The translations under genes were made by a program, and so were the position numbers. From Halomarinibacterium sp034670265 (GTDB lineage Bacteria > Bacteroidota > Bacteroidia > Flavobacteriales > Flavobacteriaceae): 64,000 bases of DNA. The notes under the pieces are model-generated. The model was not told the origin of the DNA. It made no database searches and saw only the letters and a program-made list of their open reading frames with translations. The number at the start of each line of letters is the position of its first letter. Position 1 is the first letter of the stretch. The stretch is from positions 248,001-312,000 of the forward strand of contig JAXMNU010000002.1 in assembly GCA_034670265.1 (NCBI GenBank). Reading direction: 5' to 3'. Shown one piece after another: positions 49,638-59,320 of this stretch.

Positions 49638-50904
49638 TATTTATAATTGAAATTAATGATAATCCATACACAAAGGCAGGTGCTGCAATACGCATAGAAC
49701 TATGATTAATGGTTAAAAACCAGAACGCCAAAAAAGCATAAAAATAAAGGTTCGACCTTTCTTTAAAGCGATACGCTAAAGGAGTTAATAACAAAATTAA
49801 TAATGCCATTAAGCCAAAAAACCCATGTTCTGAGAGCATTCTACTTACTTCATTATGTGAGGCAGAAACCCTTCCATACTCTTCCTCCCGGTACTCTTTT
49901 ACCTTTCCAACCCCTATACCAGTAAGCGGAAATTCATAAAACGCCTGTAATTCAGAATCAAGCAACTCTACTCTTCCCGTCGTTAAATCAGCTTTCTCCC
50001 TACCCGATGCATCTTGGTTGGCATAACGTTTGTCGATTAAACCAAAGGTCTGGATGGAAGTATAACCCCAAGTCAATATAACCGCCAAAAGTACAATTCC
50101 CGCTTTGGGTATAAGCGACATTTTTTTTTGTTGGGAAACTCGTAAAAAATAAACGACAAAGAAAATAGCAGCACAAATACCAGCAGTAATCACCCCACCC
50201 CTAGAAAAAGTTACGATGGCTCTATAACTTATAAATATGAGAATAGCTAAATCGATACCATTTATAAGCCTGTTTTTAACATACAATAAGCGTGTAAACA
50301 ACACCAACATCCCCAATCCTAAAATAGTAGCTACTTGGTTAGGGCCAAAGCCCCCTGAAGCCTCAAAATTAGATTGTGTCCCTGTTAGTACATCCCTTAT
50401 GGAAGGGGTATAAACATACAAGTACACCGTCATACTTATAATAGGCAAAAGCAGTGCTTTTAAAATATTGTGAAACCGTTCTATGGGCATTTTTCGATCG
50501 TAGCAATACAAGGCAGAGATCCCGATACAGATAGGTCCACTTAAATTAAACCCAATAGCATTGGCAATGTTTGTGTCATAATCCAGGTTTATGGCCGAAA
50601 ATAAGATACCCGGCATAAGACACAATAAATAAAATATAAAGGGCCAGGATTTTCGATTAAAGCCCCTGTAAAACATCCCTAGGCTTAAAAACATGATTAC
50701 GGCATATTTGGCAAATTCATAAGAAAATGCACCACCCGTCATTCTAGAAAACACTTCAAAGCCTGTTATATATGCCGCCCCAAGTAAAACCTGATCGTTT
50801 TTATTTTTCGTAGAAAAAATTGAAAGTAAAAAATAGATAATGGCAAATAACAATATCCATTTAGATATTGGTTTGAAAGCAAATACTATAAACCCAATAC
50901 CCAC
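49594..50904 (-). CDS. O-antigen polymerase/ligase family membrane protein (Wzy/WaaL type)
   Basis: 436 residues from a GTG at 50904, with about ten transmembrane helices and a long periplasmic loop containing GRVELLDSELQAFYEFPLTGIGVGKVKEY and SASHNEVSRMLSEHGFFG (the H...E region typical of Wzy_C/O-antigen ligases). The same frame is open upstream to the stop of the previous gene, and an ATT codon at 50952 would give a more complete first helix. It polymerises or ligates the glycan at the periplasmic face. Confidence 0.85.
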   Translation of the reverse strand: MGIGFIVFAFKPISKWILLFAIIYFLLSIFSTKNKNDQVLLGAAYITGFEVFSRMTGGAFSYEFAKYAVIMFLSLGMFYRGFNRKSWPFIFYLLCLMPGILFSAINLDYDTNIANAIGFNLSGPICIGISALYCYDRKMPIERFHNILKALLLPIISMTVYLYVYTPSIRDVLTGTQSNFEASGGFGPNQVATILGLGMLVLFTRLLYVKNRLINGIDLAILIFISYRAIVTFSRGGVITAGICAAIFFVVYFLRVSQQKKMSLIPKAGIVLLAVILTWGYTSIQTFGLIDKRYANQDASGREKADLTTGRVELLDSELQAFYEFPLTGIGVGKVKEYREEEYGRVSASHNEVSRMLSEHGFFGLMALLILLLTPLAYRFKERSNLYFYAFLAFWFLTINHSSMRIAAPAFVYGLSLISIINIEKKNTLHRKQALT

Positions 50905-50955
50905 ATGAAGGGCAACTAATTGAAAATACTTATTATGTATAGATTTTTTAATAAC

Positions 50956-52011
50956 TTATTGGTTATAAATGTTTAATAAATGATTTAAACTATTTTTACT
51001 AGAATAGGTATTATAGATATGATTTTGAAAAGCCTTCCCATCTTGATTCCTTTTTGTTTCATTTTCAATATAAAATAGTAACTCTTTAGCCAATATTTTA
51101 CTTTGTGAAATTGACACAACTTTACCATAGGAAGCTACCACTGTTTTACAATATCCAGCTTCTGTAACAACTACAGGTAATCCTGCTGCTGCATACTCTA
51201 ATAATGCCATAGGAAGCCCTTCAGTTTTTGAAGATAATACTCCTATGCTAGCTTTTCTTAAATAGTAAGATGTTTCTTCTTGTACTCCCATAAATTCTAC
51301 CGACTGTAGTAAGTCTCTTTTTTTCACAAAATCCTTTAGTTTTTTTGAATACGTATCATTTTCATCTTTACCAATAAGCCAAAGCTTCCACTCTGGATGT
51401 GATTGTTGTATTGTTACAAATGCTTGTAACAAATTTAGATGATCTTTTGGAGGTTTTAGGTTAGCCAAACAAACAATTGCCAATTCCTTTTGGGTGTTAT
51501 TTTCAAACTTAAATAAGGAATCTGGCACAAAATTGGGAAGATATTCAACATGTTTTGCTTTTAAATTTTTAACACACCAATCTTTTAGCGTATTATTTAC
51601 TGTTAAAATTTGATTAAAAAAATAAGAAGAGACAACTAACATTTTATGATCTTTGGCTTTCATTTCGGCTCTTCGCCCATGATGTTCATGCCAAATCAAT
51701 TTAAGACTGGGATGCCTCATCTTTAGTAACGTCGCCAAAAAAAAAGAAGTGCCGTGAGCGTGAATATGCGTAATTTTTTCCTTTTTTATAAAAGAAAGTA
51801 ATTGTTTAAATGCCTTAGTATCAAAAGTAGTTTGCTTGTTTACAAAGAGGTATCCAACCTGAGCGTCTACTTCCTTTTTTAAAGGTCCTTCTAGCCTAGT
51901 AGTACACAAATAAGATCCTTCAATTTGCCCTAATAAAATATTAGCTGTATTTACAGCAACGCGTTCGGCTCCTCCTGCTTGTAAAGAATCTATCAATTGT
52001 AAAACTTTCAT
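50956..52011 (-). CDS. Glycosyltransferase family 4
   Basis: 351 residues, GT-B fold. The N-terminus LIDSLQAGGAERVAVNTANIL is the classic donor-independent start, and the C-terminal block SSKTEGLPMALLEYAAAGLPVVVTEAG carries the conserved glutamates. It overlaps the next upstream gene by ATGA-type contact, so translation is coupled within the operon. Specificity cannot be read from sequence. Confidence 0.9.
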   Translation of the reverse strand: MKVLQLIDSLQAGGAERVAVNTANILLGQIEGSYLCTTRLEGPLKKEVDAQVGYLFVNKQTTFDTKAFKQLLSFIKKEKITHIHAHGTSFFLATLLKMRHPSLKLIWHEHHGRRAEMKAKDHKMLVVSSYFFNQILTVNNTLKDWCVKNLKAKHVEYLPNFVPDSLFKFENNTQKELAIVCLANLKPPKDHLNLLQAFVTIQQSHPEWKLWLIGKDENDTYSKKLKDFVKKRDLLQSVEFMGVQEETSYYLRKASIGVLSSKTEGLPMALLEYAAAGLPVVVTEAGYCKTVVASYGKVVSISQSKILAKELLFYIENETKRNQDGKAFQNHIYNTYSSKNSLNHLLNIYNQ

Positions 52012-53126
52012 AACAAAAGTTTTTTTATCCTTTCCTCAAAACGATCTAATGTATAGTCTTGCGACCACCTTTGACCTTCCATAGACATTTCATGTAATTG
52101 TTCAGATTGATATAATAGAAATTCTAGCATTTTAATATCTGCTTCCATTGTACCACTTAATAAAATTCCTCGACTACCTTCACCTAGCATCCAAGGGACA
52201 CAAGAAATTGAAGTTGCTATTGGAATAGTTCCCCAAAACATAGCTTCTGCTAGTACTTTAGGCCAGCCTTCCGATATTGAAGGTAAGATAACAAATTGAC
52301 TTTCTTTATATGCTTTTTCTAAATCCTGAAAGGTTGTATTACCGTGTAGTGTTACAATGGAAGTGAGTTTTTTTGTTTCAATATAGCTTTCTAACGTACA
52401 ACGTTGATCTCCTTCTCCAAAAAAATCGATTGTAGTAGGTAATTCAGCTCTATTTAAACTCTCAACTATTTGTAGTGCATAAAGCGGTTGTTTTCCTGGT
52501 GAAAGAGTACCTACAAACATCATCCGAAAGGGAGCTATAAAGATTTTTTTAATAGCTTTTATAGGTACATCCTTTATAGAATAGCTTGCTGTAAAAAAAG
52601 GAATTATGTTTTTTGTTTGGTTGGACCAATTTCCATATACCAAAACTTTCATGTTTTTTGTTAGTGAGGTATTAGAAAGTATTTTTTTTTGAAGTCGGTA
52701 GCTAAAAGGCTGTGCAGCATTAGGGTCCCAATTTCCAGCATATTTTACAGTTTTAGGTTTTCTTGGAAATAGTATTTGAAGGAAGCACCCCAAAAGAGCA
52801 ATAGTTCCTGGGCACCTAAGATGAATATGGTCTGTTTTATAAAATGCAAATCCTATTTTATATATAATAATGGGAAGATTTAATAATGTGATAAAACTGC
52901 TTTTAAAGGAGGTAAAAGCCATGGAAGGGATCTCCTTAAATGTAATATTTGCATGAGTATAAGGTAAATGAATGTTAGATGCTTCCTCTAAAGCAACTGG
53001 CGCTAGAATTATTAATTCGTCCACATGTTTGGCCCAAATATTCATCTCACGAACATAGGCACTATAAGCGTAATAAGACTTATTAGTTATTATATGTGGG
53101 ACATGAGTAACAATAGTAAATTTCAT
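52008..53126 (-). CDS. Glycosyltransferase, GT-B fold
   Basis: 372 residues. The donor-binding part has MMFVGTLSPGKQPLYALQIV and ILPSISEGWPKVLAEAMFWGTIPIATSISCVPWML with the conserved Glu residues of family 4. The N-terminal half is less typical and carries KTDHIHLRCPGTIALLGC. It overlaps both neighbouring glycosyltransferase genes by 4 bp. Confidence 0.88.
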   Translation of the reverse strand: MKFTIVTHVPHIITNKSYYAYSAYVREMNIWAKHVDELIILAPVALEEASNIHLPYTHANITFKEIPSMAFTSFKSSFITLLNLPIIIYKIGFAFYKTDHIHLRCPGTIALLGCFLQILFPRKPKTVKYAGNWDPNAAQPFSYRLQKKILSNTSLTKNMKVLVYGNWSNQTKNIIPFFTASYSIKDVPIKAIKKIFIAPFRMMFVGTLSPGKQPLYALQIVESLNRAELPTTIDFFGEGDQRCTLESYIETKKLTSIVTLHGNTTFQDLEKAYKESQFVILPSISEGWPKVLAEAMFWGTIPIATSISCVPWMLGEGSRGILLSGTMEADIKMLEFLLYQSEQLHEMSMEGQRWSQDYTLDRFEERIKKLLL

Positions 53127-54211
53127 TCCAGCAGCTTTTTTATCTTTTCAAAATAGCTATTCATCGTGAAGTTTTTTTCATAGCAAATTCTGGCATGAAG
53201 CTTCATTTTGGTAAGCTCTTTGTTATTCTCTACAAAATAAAAAACATCAATAAAGTTAGTTATATCAAATATATAACTATCCTTTTGTGATAAAAACCCT
53301 GTAAGCCCAGTGTTTCTAGAAATTAACAATGGAACCCCTAACATAAGGCTCTCTAAGCCAACGGTAGGTAAATTGTCGAACTTAGATGGAATAACCATAT
53401 AGGTACATTCTGAAATAAAGGAATCTACTTTAGCATAGGGTATTTTTCCCAAATACGTAATTCGATTAGTGGTATTTGCAAGTTCATGTACTTCACTTTG
53501 CAACGTCCCACCACCCGCAATTTTGATATTGATTTTAGTTTCCGAATTATCAGAAACATAGCATTCAAAAGCCTTTAGAAATTCCATAAGACCTTTTGTT
53601 GAATCTAATCGTCCTAAATACCCTATGGTAATTTTTGAAAAATCTACAACTTCTGTTGTACGATATCTATCTGCAATGGCATTAGGAATTACAACACTTT
53701 TTTGAATAGAAAACACCTTACCTAAATCTTCCTTAGCAAGATGTGATGGACAAATAATAGTATCACAAAAAAGCTTGTAGAACCATTTCTTACGAAATTT
53801 TTTCCTCTGTAAAGATTTATTTTTTGAATAAGTTGCATCTTCAATAATAGCAGTAGATACTGTATGATAATAAGCTAAAGTGTTGGATTTTCCTAAAGAT
53901 AAAATCTTTGCAATTGAAATGGTAATATTGCTTCCAACAAAATGTCCAATCACCCATTTGGGTTTAAATTTCAAAAACATTTTAGCAAACCAAATAGCAT
54001 CCCTAACTCTTGTTGGCCTTTCGAGAGTGGGCCAAGAAATCACATGTAACTCTCCTTTCCCAAATGAGGTTATTTGAGGGGTTTCGAAATAGGGCTTATG
54101 TGAAATAAATAGTACTCTATACCCTATCTGAGCCAAATGGTGGGAAAGCTGATAACTCATTCCCGAGATGGAGTCTTCCGAATAATTATGAGCAATAACT
54201 ATTGTTTTCAT
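53123..54211 (-). CDS. Glycosyltransferase family 4
   Basis: 362 residues. The N-terminal HNYSEDSISGMSYQLSHHLAQIG is an acceptor-domain start, and the donor domain has ITIGYLGRLDSTKGLMEFL and IPSKFDNLPTVGLESLMLGVPLLISRNTGL. ATGA overlaps on both sides show it belongs to the same transcript. Sugar specificity unknown. Confidence 0.9.
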   Translation of the reverse strand: MKTIVIAHNYSEDSISGMSYQLSHHLAQIGYRVLFISHKPYFETPQITSFGKGELHVISWPTLERPTRVRDAIWFAKMFLKFKPKWVIGHFVGSNITISIAKILSLGKSNTLAYYHTVSTAIIEDATYSKNKSLQRKKFRKKWFYKLFCDTIICPSHLAKEDLGKVFSIQKSVVIPNAIADRYRTTEVVDFSKITIGYLGRLDSTKGLMEFLKAFECYVSDNSETKINIKIAGGGTLQSEVHELANTTNRITYLGKIPYAKVDSFISECTYMVIPSKFDNLPTVGLESLMLGVPLLISRNTGLTGFLSQKDSYIFDITNFIDVFYFVENNKELTKMKLHARICYEKNFTMNSYFEKIKKLLE

Positions 54212-55047
54212 GTGTTATATGCTTCAAGATAAATTGTAGGGCCGTTATACCTCCCTATAATAGCCTTAAAGACATTTTTATAGAATCTGAAATTGGTAGG
54301 TTCAAAATAAGGGAATTTTTTAATGCTAACTTTTACATTCTTAAAGCCAGCCTCTTGAAAAATATTTGTAATATTTGCTTTTGTGAAAAAATTTAAATGG
54401 ACAGGTGGTGTATTTTGAAAAATGCTATCCTTTTCTCTTTCAGGATAGTTATATATTTTTTCATAGTTGGGAGTAGATAAAATAATACTTCCCCCCTTTG
54501 AAATAGACTTTTTAGCTAATGAAAGAAACAGCTTCAAGTCTTGTAAATGCTCTATAACTTCCCATAGCATTAAAACATCATATTGTTTTTGATTGGCTTC
54601 TAAAAAACTGAAATCTGCATGGTAAGTATCTAAGCCTAAAGACTTCGACTTTTCAAAGGCTTTTTTGTCTATTTCAATTCCTTCATAAACTGCTGAAGGG
54701 CAATTACGTTGAATATAATACCCTACTAACCCAATACCACTCCCTATTTCTATAACCGAAGCATTTTTTTTCTTAAAAATATGCTTTAAAATAAGGTTTC
54801 CTCTATTTCTTCCTACACTAATTTTTTCACCTTTTTTTATTTTATTGTATTCATCTACTGAATGCCTAGCATAAATGCTATTCTTTTCATTGTAAAGTGC
54901 ATTATAGGTTTTTATAAAGTCTTCTTGTGTGAATTTAGTTTTACAAAAAATAATCTTACACGAAGTACATTGGTACAAGTTGTAGGTTTCATTAATCTCT
55001 GTGATATTGCTATCACATAATTTACAAGTATTAAAAACTTCCATCAA
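54208..55047 (-). CDS. SAM-dependent methyltransferase with N-terminal zinc ribbon
   Basis: 279 residues. An N-terminal zinc ribbon (CKLCD near residue 8 and CTSCK near residue 30) is followed by a class I methyltransferase fold with motif I VIEIGSGIGLVGYYI (about 95-109) and LMLWEVIEHLQDL. This architecture is common in polysaccharide operons, where it methylates a sugar or a glycan end. Overlaps with both neighbours indicate coupled translation. Confidence 0.88.
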   Translation of the reverse strand: MMEVFNTCKLCDSNITEINETYNLYQCTSCKIIFCKTKFTQEDFIKTYNALYNEKNSIYARHSVDEYNKIKKGEKISVGRNRGNLILKHIFKKKNASVIEIGSGIGLVGYYIQRNCPSAVYEGIEIDKKAFEKSKSLGLDTYHADFSFLEANQKQYDVLMLWEVIEHLQDLKLFLSLAKKSISKGGSIILSTPNYEKIYNYPEREKDSIFQNTPPVHLNFFTKANITNIFQEAGFKNVKVSIKKFPYFEPTNFRFYKNVFKAIIGRYNGPTIYLEAYNT

Positions 55048-56167
55048 TTAAACTTTTATAAAATGATACATTGGTTTGCACTACCTTTTCAACATCATAC
55101 GTATTAATAACTTTTTGCCTAGCAGTTTTGCCCATAGTGGATGCTTCTTTTTGGTGTTCGAAAATCCAAAGTATTTTCTCAGCTATATCTTTTGGATTAT
55201 ATACATCGCATAACAACCCTGTTGCGCCATCTTCTATAGTTTCTGGTCCAGGACCATATTTAGAAAATACCACAGGGCGTTCCATCAACATGGCTTCTAA
55301 ACACACCAATCCTTGAGTTTCCATATGCGATGGAAACACACAACAAGCTGCCTCTGCATACTTCAAAAGTAGTTCTTCTCTAGGGATGCTTCCGTGAAAA
55401 AACACTTTTTCAAAATAGGTAACATCTAGGATGCTTTTTAAATAATCTATATACAAAGTTCCATCTGGAAATACCCAATTAAGCCTTCCATAAAGATGTA
55501 ATTCTTTGTTGGGAAATCGCTCTCTAACTATTTTAAAGGCAGCCAATAATTGACGGACTCCCTTTTTTTCACATACTGTACCAGCAAATAAAATTGCATT
55601 TTGATTTACACTTAACTTTGGAATATCCCTTGCAGTAAGCGATGAAGGTATCACTCTAATGGGTTTGTTGTGATATGATAAATAAGATTGAGTATGCTCT
55701 TTTACGTATTTTGAAACGGCTATAAAACCATCTGTCTTTGCAAAAGATATTTTCTCTAACATTCCTTTTCTCCAATTAATCCCACGTTTCTCAGCTTCGG
55801 AAAAAAAATGATGTCCCCCATGCAATCGAATCACCTTTTTGGCTGGATGTTTTTTTGACAAAAATGCCATACCTCCCTCTGCTGTTTCAATAATAGCTAT
55901 AGAATTCTCTTTATGTAGTTGTAATAGCTTTCTATTTATACGTTTATAATTAACCCAAAAGTTTGGAATTTTCGATATATTTTTAGGCAACCTATATACA
56001 GTAACTCCCATATCCTCAATCTGTATCTCCTTATTACTAACCCCTACTCCTACTACCGTAACTTTATGCCCTAGAGCAACCAAAGCATGCCCAAGGGTTT
56101 GAATAAAGGTTCCAACACCACCTGATACCCACAAAGGATATTCGCCTGAAATAAAAACAATATGCAT
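55031..56167 (-). CDS. Glycosyltransferase family 4
   Basis: 378 residues. It begins VFISGEYPLWVSGGVGTFIQ, with LFAGTVCEKKGVRQLLAAF and the donor block SHMETQGLVCLEAMLMERPVVFSKYGPGPETI. It overlaps the methyltransferase gene by 17 bp and shares one base with the preceding gene. One of at least five glycosyltransferases in this operon, suggesting a repeat unit of at least that many sugars. Confidence 0.9.
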   Translation of the reverse strand: MHIVFISGEYPLWVSGGVGTFIQTLGHALVALGHKVTVVGVGVSNKEIQIEDMGVTVYRLPKNISKIPNFWVNYKRINRKLLQLHKENSIAIIETAEGGMAFLSKKHPAKKVIRLHGGHHFFSEAEKRGINWRKGMLEKISFAKTDGFIAVSKYVKEHTQSYLSYHNKPIRVIPSSLTARDIPKLSVNQNAILFAGTVCEKKGVRQLLAAFKIVRERFPNKELHLYGRLNWVFPDGTLYIDYLKSILDVTYFEKVFFHGSIPREELLLKYAEAACCVFPSHMETQGLVCLEAMLMERPVVFSKYGPGPETIEDGATGLLCDVYNPKDIAEKILWIFEHQKEASTMGKTARQKVINTYDVEKVVQTNVSFYKSLIDGSF

Positions 56168-57537
56168 TATATGAGTTTATTTAAAATTCGTACGGAAGCT
56201 TCTTTAGAATACTCAACCACTATATTAAACCAAGTATTAATATCAGTAAAAGGGTGTTTTAAAGCTTTTTCCAACACAATTATAATTTCTTCATTGCTAT
56301 TGAACCAATATACTGCCTTTTTGGATGGCATACTTTTAAAATGCTGAAAACGATAGATGGTATCCACAGACCAGTTTGAATCTTTTTTCACATCATAATT
56401 AATGAAAATACAGGGTTTTTGAAACATCCCAAAATCGAAAGCCATGGTAGAACCTACATTTACCACCACATCACAATAATACGCCGTAGAAACCAACAAC
56501 TTAATATCATCTGAGGTTGGGTATACCGCGGTCCATTTGTCTGAATTAAAATTCCATAAGGGGGGTGCTTCTTTAATAAGGTTTGAGAATTTTTCAAGCA
56601 CCCAATCATATCTTCCAGATGTATCCACAGGACATCTTCTAAAAAGTATTGTTACTTCATTTTCTTTTCCTGATTCTACAATAGCTGAGGCAATATCGTT
56701 TAAATATTCTGGATCGTAGGGAGAGGTTCGCGTATCGTCCCCAGAAAAACAGATTAATTTTTTGGTTTCGTCTAAATGGTATTTATTATAAAAGACTTGT
56801 TTAGGAATAATGTTCTTAGGATCGTAATAAAATTCAAATTGAGGGGTTCCTGTAACTTTAATTTGCAGCTTAGGGATTTCTGGGTAAAATTTTATAAGCT
56901 CATCTTTCATATACTTAGACCAAACTAAATATTGATCTGCCCGAAGTGCCAACCGAGCTTTAGGTAAATTATCCCAGGAATAAATAACCGTAGTCGTTGG
57001 AATATTCATATCACGAGCTACAGCAAATACCGTAGGAGCCTTTAATGCCCGTTGATGTGTGCAAAACAAATGATGGGGATTTCCTTGTTGAAGTATTTTA
57101 GCTATTTTATGGTAAAAGGGATTCTTTTTAATTCTTTTATCATATTTAGTTTCAAGCTTTACAATAGTGTTATAGTTTGAAATAAAATTAGAAACAAAAA
57201 CAACCAAAAAATAAAACAACTTTAGTTTTACACTTTTATGGTTCCTATTCCAAGCGTTAAGAATGGTAGCGTTATTTTCGATGTTGGCATAGTATTTTAA
57301 TCTTGACAGATGAATAAGCTCCCTAAGAAATTTTTCTTTTATACTTTCTTTATAGTTAGGAAGTACTATGTCATTTTCAAAATGCACTTCCTTTTTTAGC
57401 AGGGAAAGTGTTTCTGTATCAAAGTTATGCAGGAGGGTAATTGCAATTTCTGGATTTTTAAAAACACGAGAGTAGAGGTAATTTTTAATACCCGTTCCGT
57501 CTGGAACCAAAATCCATATCTGTGGTTTTTTAGCCAT
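56167..57537 (-). CDS. GT-B-like surface carbohydrate protein, specificity unknown
   Basis: 456 residues. The C-terminal half resembles CDP-glycerol glycerophosphotransferase or GT-B enzymes: KLICFSGDDTRTSPYDPEYL, VTILFRRCPVDTSGRYDW and the donor-site-like VVNVGSTMAFDFGMFQKPCIFINYD. The N-terminal part has VPDGTGIKNYLYSRVF and a middle SWDNLPKARLALRADQYLVWS. It lies directly next to neuC (shared base), so it is a candidate transferase for the nonulosonic acid. That link rests on position only. Confidence 0.65.
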   Translation of the reverse strand: MAKKPQIWILVPDGTGIKNYLYSRVFKNPEIAITLLHNFDTETLSLLKKEVHFENDIVLPNYKESIKEKFLRELIHLSRLKYYANIENNATILNAWNRNHKSVKLKLFYFLVVFVSNFISNYNTIVKLETKYDKRIKKNPFYHKIAKILQQGNPHHLFCTHQRALKAPTVFAVARDMNIPTTTVIYSWDNLPKARLALRADQYLVWSKYMKDELIKFYPEIPKLQIKVTGTPQFEFYYDPKNIIPKQVFYNKYHLDETKKLICFSGDDTRTSPYDPEYLNDIASAIVESGKENEVTILFRRCPVDTSGRYDWVLEKFSNLIKEAPPLWNFNSDKWTAVYPTSDDIKLLVSTAYYCDVVVNVGSTMAFDFGMFQKPCIFINYDVKKDSNWSVDTIYRFQHFKSMPSKKAVYWFNSNEEIIIVLEKALKHPFTDINTWFNIVVEYSKEASVRILNKLI

Positions 57538-58658
57538 TAATTATCCCTAAATAATTTTTGATGATTAATGTTCCAAATACTCTCGTCTTCCAAGGTACTT
57601 ATAAACAAGTCACTACTATTACCTTTACCATAACTCGTGCTATCTATAGGAACTCCTTTTTCCAATTCCACCATAGCTTTTACTATGGCTTTTGCTTCAT
57701 AAGGCACATTAACTATATGTTCATGCAAACTTCTATTCTGTTGTCGCGTCCCTATATTGATAGTGGGGATACCATAATACGGAGCTTCTCGAATTCCTGC
57801 GCTGGAGTTTCCCACAATAAAGGTTGCATTTTTTAATAGTGTTAAAAAATACTCGAAACGCACCGAGGGATAAATACGAATGTTGGTCTTGCCTTTAAGC
57901 TTTTCATAGGCTTTTAATATGGCTTTACTTCCCAAATCATTATTAGGATAAATAACCACAAAGTTTTTAGACGATTGTAACAGTGCCGTTATAAAATCGT
58001 TGGCATAGCTCTCCATATTTGTTACCTCGGTGGTTACAGGATGAAACATGGCTACCGCATATTCTTCAAAAGGAATTTCATAATGTACTTTAACTTCGTC
58101 CAATTTGGGAAGGTTTTCTGAAAACATAATATCCACATCTGGAGAACCAATTACAAAAATAGATTCGGGCAATTCACCCATTTGTTCTAAACGTATTTTT
58201 GCTTTTGTGTTAGAGACAAAATGTATATGGCTCATTTTACTAGTGGCATGGCGTATCAACTCATCGATGGTTCCCGAAACTTCACCTCCTTCAATATGAG
58301 CCACCAAAATATTGTTAAGCGCACCTACTGAAGCTCCTGCCAATGCTTCTACACGATCTCCATGAACGACAATTAAATCGGGCTGAATTTGCTTTATAAA
58401 ACTTGAAAATCCTTCCATGGTTTTTGCCAAGGTTAAATCCATTGTGGTTTCTGAAGTGTGATTTTCAAATGTTTTAATATTGGTGAATCCACAGCGTTGC
58501 ACTTCTAGTAGTGTATATCCATACAATTTTTGCATATGCATCCCTGTAACAAAAAGGAAAGGCTCATAGTTTGGATGCGCTTCCAACTTTTGAATGAGGG
58601 ACTTTATCTTTCCGAAATCGGCTCGAGTACCTGTAAGAAAAACTACTTTTTTCAACAC
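57537..58658 (-). CDS. neuC: UDP-N-acetylglucosamine 2-epimerase (hydrolysing), NeuC type
   Basis: 373 residues. N-terminal FLTGTRADFGKIKSLI, then DLIVVHGDRVEALAGASVGALN, AHIEGGEVSGTIDELIRHA and FIVGNSSAGIREAPYYG, the conserved nucleotide-sugar and catalytic blocks of hydrolysing 2-epimerases. It yields ManNAc (or a 6-deoxy analogue in legionaminate pathways) plus UDP. It acts with neuB and neuA located just upstream on the same strand. Confidence 0.92.
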   Translation of the reverse strand: MLKKVVFLTGTRADFGKIKSLIQKLEAHPNYEPFLFVTGMHMQKLYGYTLLEVQRCGFTNIKTFENHTSETTMDLTLAKTMEGFSSFIKQIQPDLIVVHGDRVEALAGASVGALNNILVAHIEGGEVSGTIDELIRHATSKMSHIHFVSNTKAKIRLEQMGELPESIFVIGSPDVDIMFSENLPKLDEVKVHYEIPFEEYAVAMFHPVTTEVTNMESYANDFITALLQSSKNFVVIYPNNDLGSKAILKAYEKLKGKTNIRIYPSVRFEYFLTLLKNATFIVGNSSAGIREAPYYGIPTINIGTRQQNRSLHEHIVNVPYEAKAIVKAMVELEKGVPIDSTSYGKGNSSDLFISTLEDESIWNINHQKLFRDN

Positions 58659-59320
58659 TATTTTACAATATAAGCTATGGCGTTAGAATATGGAAGTTTT
58701 AATATCTCTTTGGTATCCTGAAAAAAGTCATCTACTGCTTTATTGGTGCCTGCAAAAGCACCATAATCGTCAAATATAATAATCCCTCCTTTGCTCACTC
58801 TGGAATATAATTTTTCCAAAATAAGTTTGGTAGGCTCATATAAATCTACATCTATGTGCAATAGGGAAATTTTTAAATGTGGATTATTAGCTAAATATTG
58901 ATCTAAGGTTTTTAGAATATCTCCTTTTACAATGTCAACGTTTTTTGCTAGATTTTGTTTTTCCAACAAAGCGCTTAACTCTTCAAAAGATAAGCTCTTA
59001 CCTCCATTAGTTTCTTTTACAAAAGCATCTCTTCTTATTTTATCACCCTCAAAAGAAGCTTCAGGAAAGTCTCCAAAAATATCAAACCCAATAATTTTCC
59101 GACTCATGGTTTGTTCTAATAAATCTCGAAACTTAATCCATCTAAAAAAAGAGTTCCCTTTAAAAATACCAAACTCAACTATTTCCCCTCTTATATGGGT
59201 GGTTTGCTTAAAAAATTCGAGGTGGGTTATAAACTTACTAAAACGTGAAGGATCTGCAGTGGCATAAAACCCATTCTCATATTCAAATCGTTTGTCTAAA
59301 TCGTAAATTGCCTCTCTCAT
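58658..59320 (-). CDS. TylF/MycF-like methyltransferase
   Basis: 220 residues. Motif I is IVEFGIFKGNSFFRW (about 46-60), with LLHIDVDLYEPTKLILEKLY (metal-binding Asp) and IIFDDYGAFAGTNKAVDDF. This matches the metal-dependent TylF family that O-methylates sugars in antibiotics and surface glycans. It sits between neuB and neuC with overlapping ends, so it may decorate the nonulosonic acid or another residue of the repeat unit. Confidence 0.88.
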   Translation of the reverse strand: MREAIYDLDKRFEYENGFYATADPSRFSKFITHLEFFKQTTHIRGEIVEFGIFKGNSFFRWIKFRDLLEQTMSRKIIGFDIFGDFPEASFEGDKIRRDAFVKETNGGKSLSFEELSALLEKQNLAKNVDIVKGDILKTLDQYLANNPHLKISLLHIDVDLYEPTKLILEKLYSRVSKGGIIIFDDYGAFAGTNKAVDDFFQDTKEILKLPYSNAIAYIVK

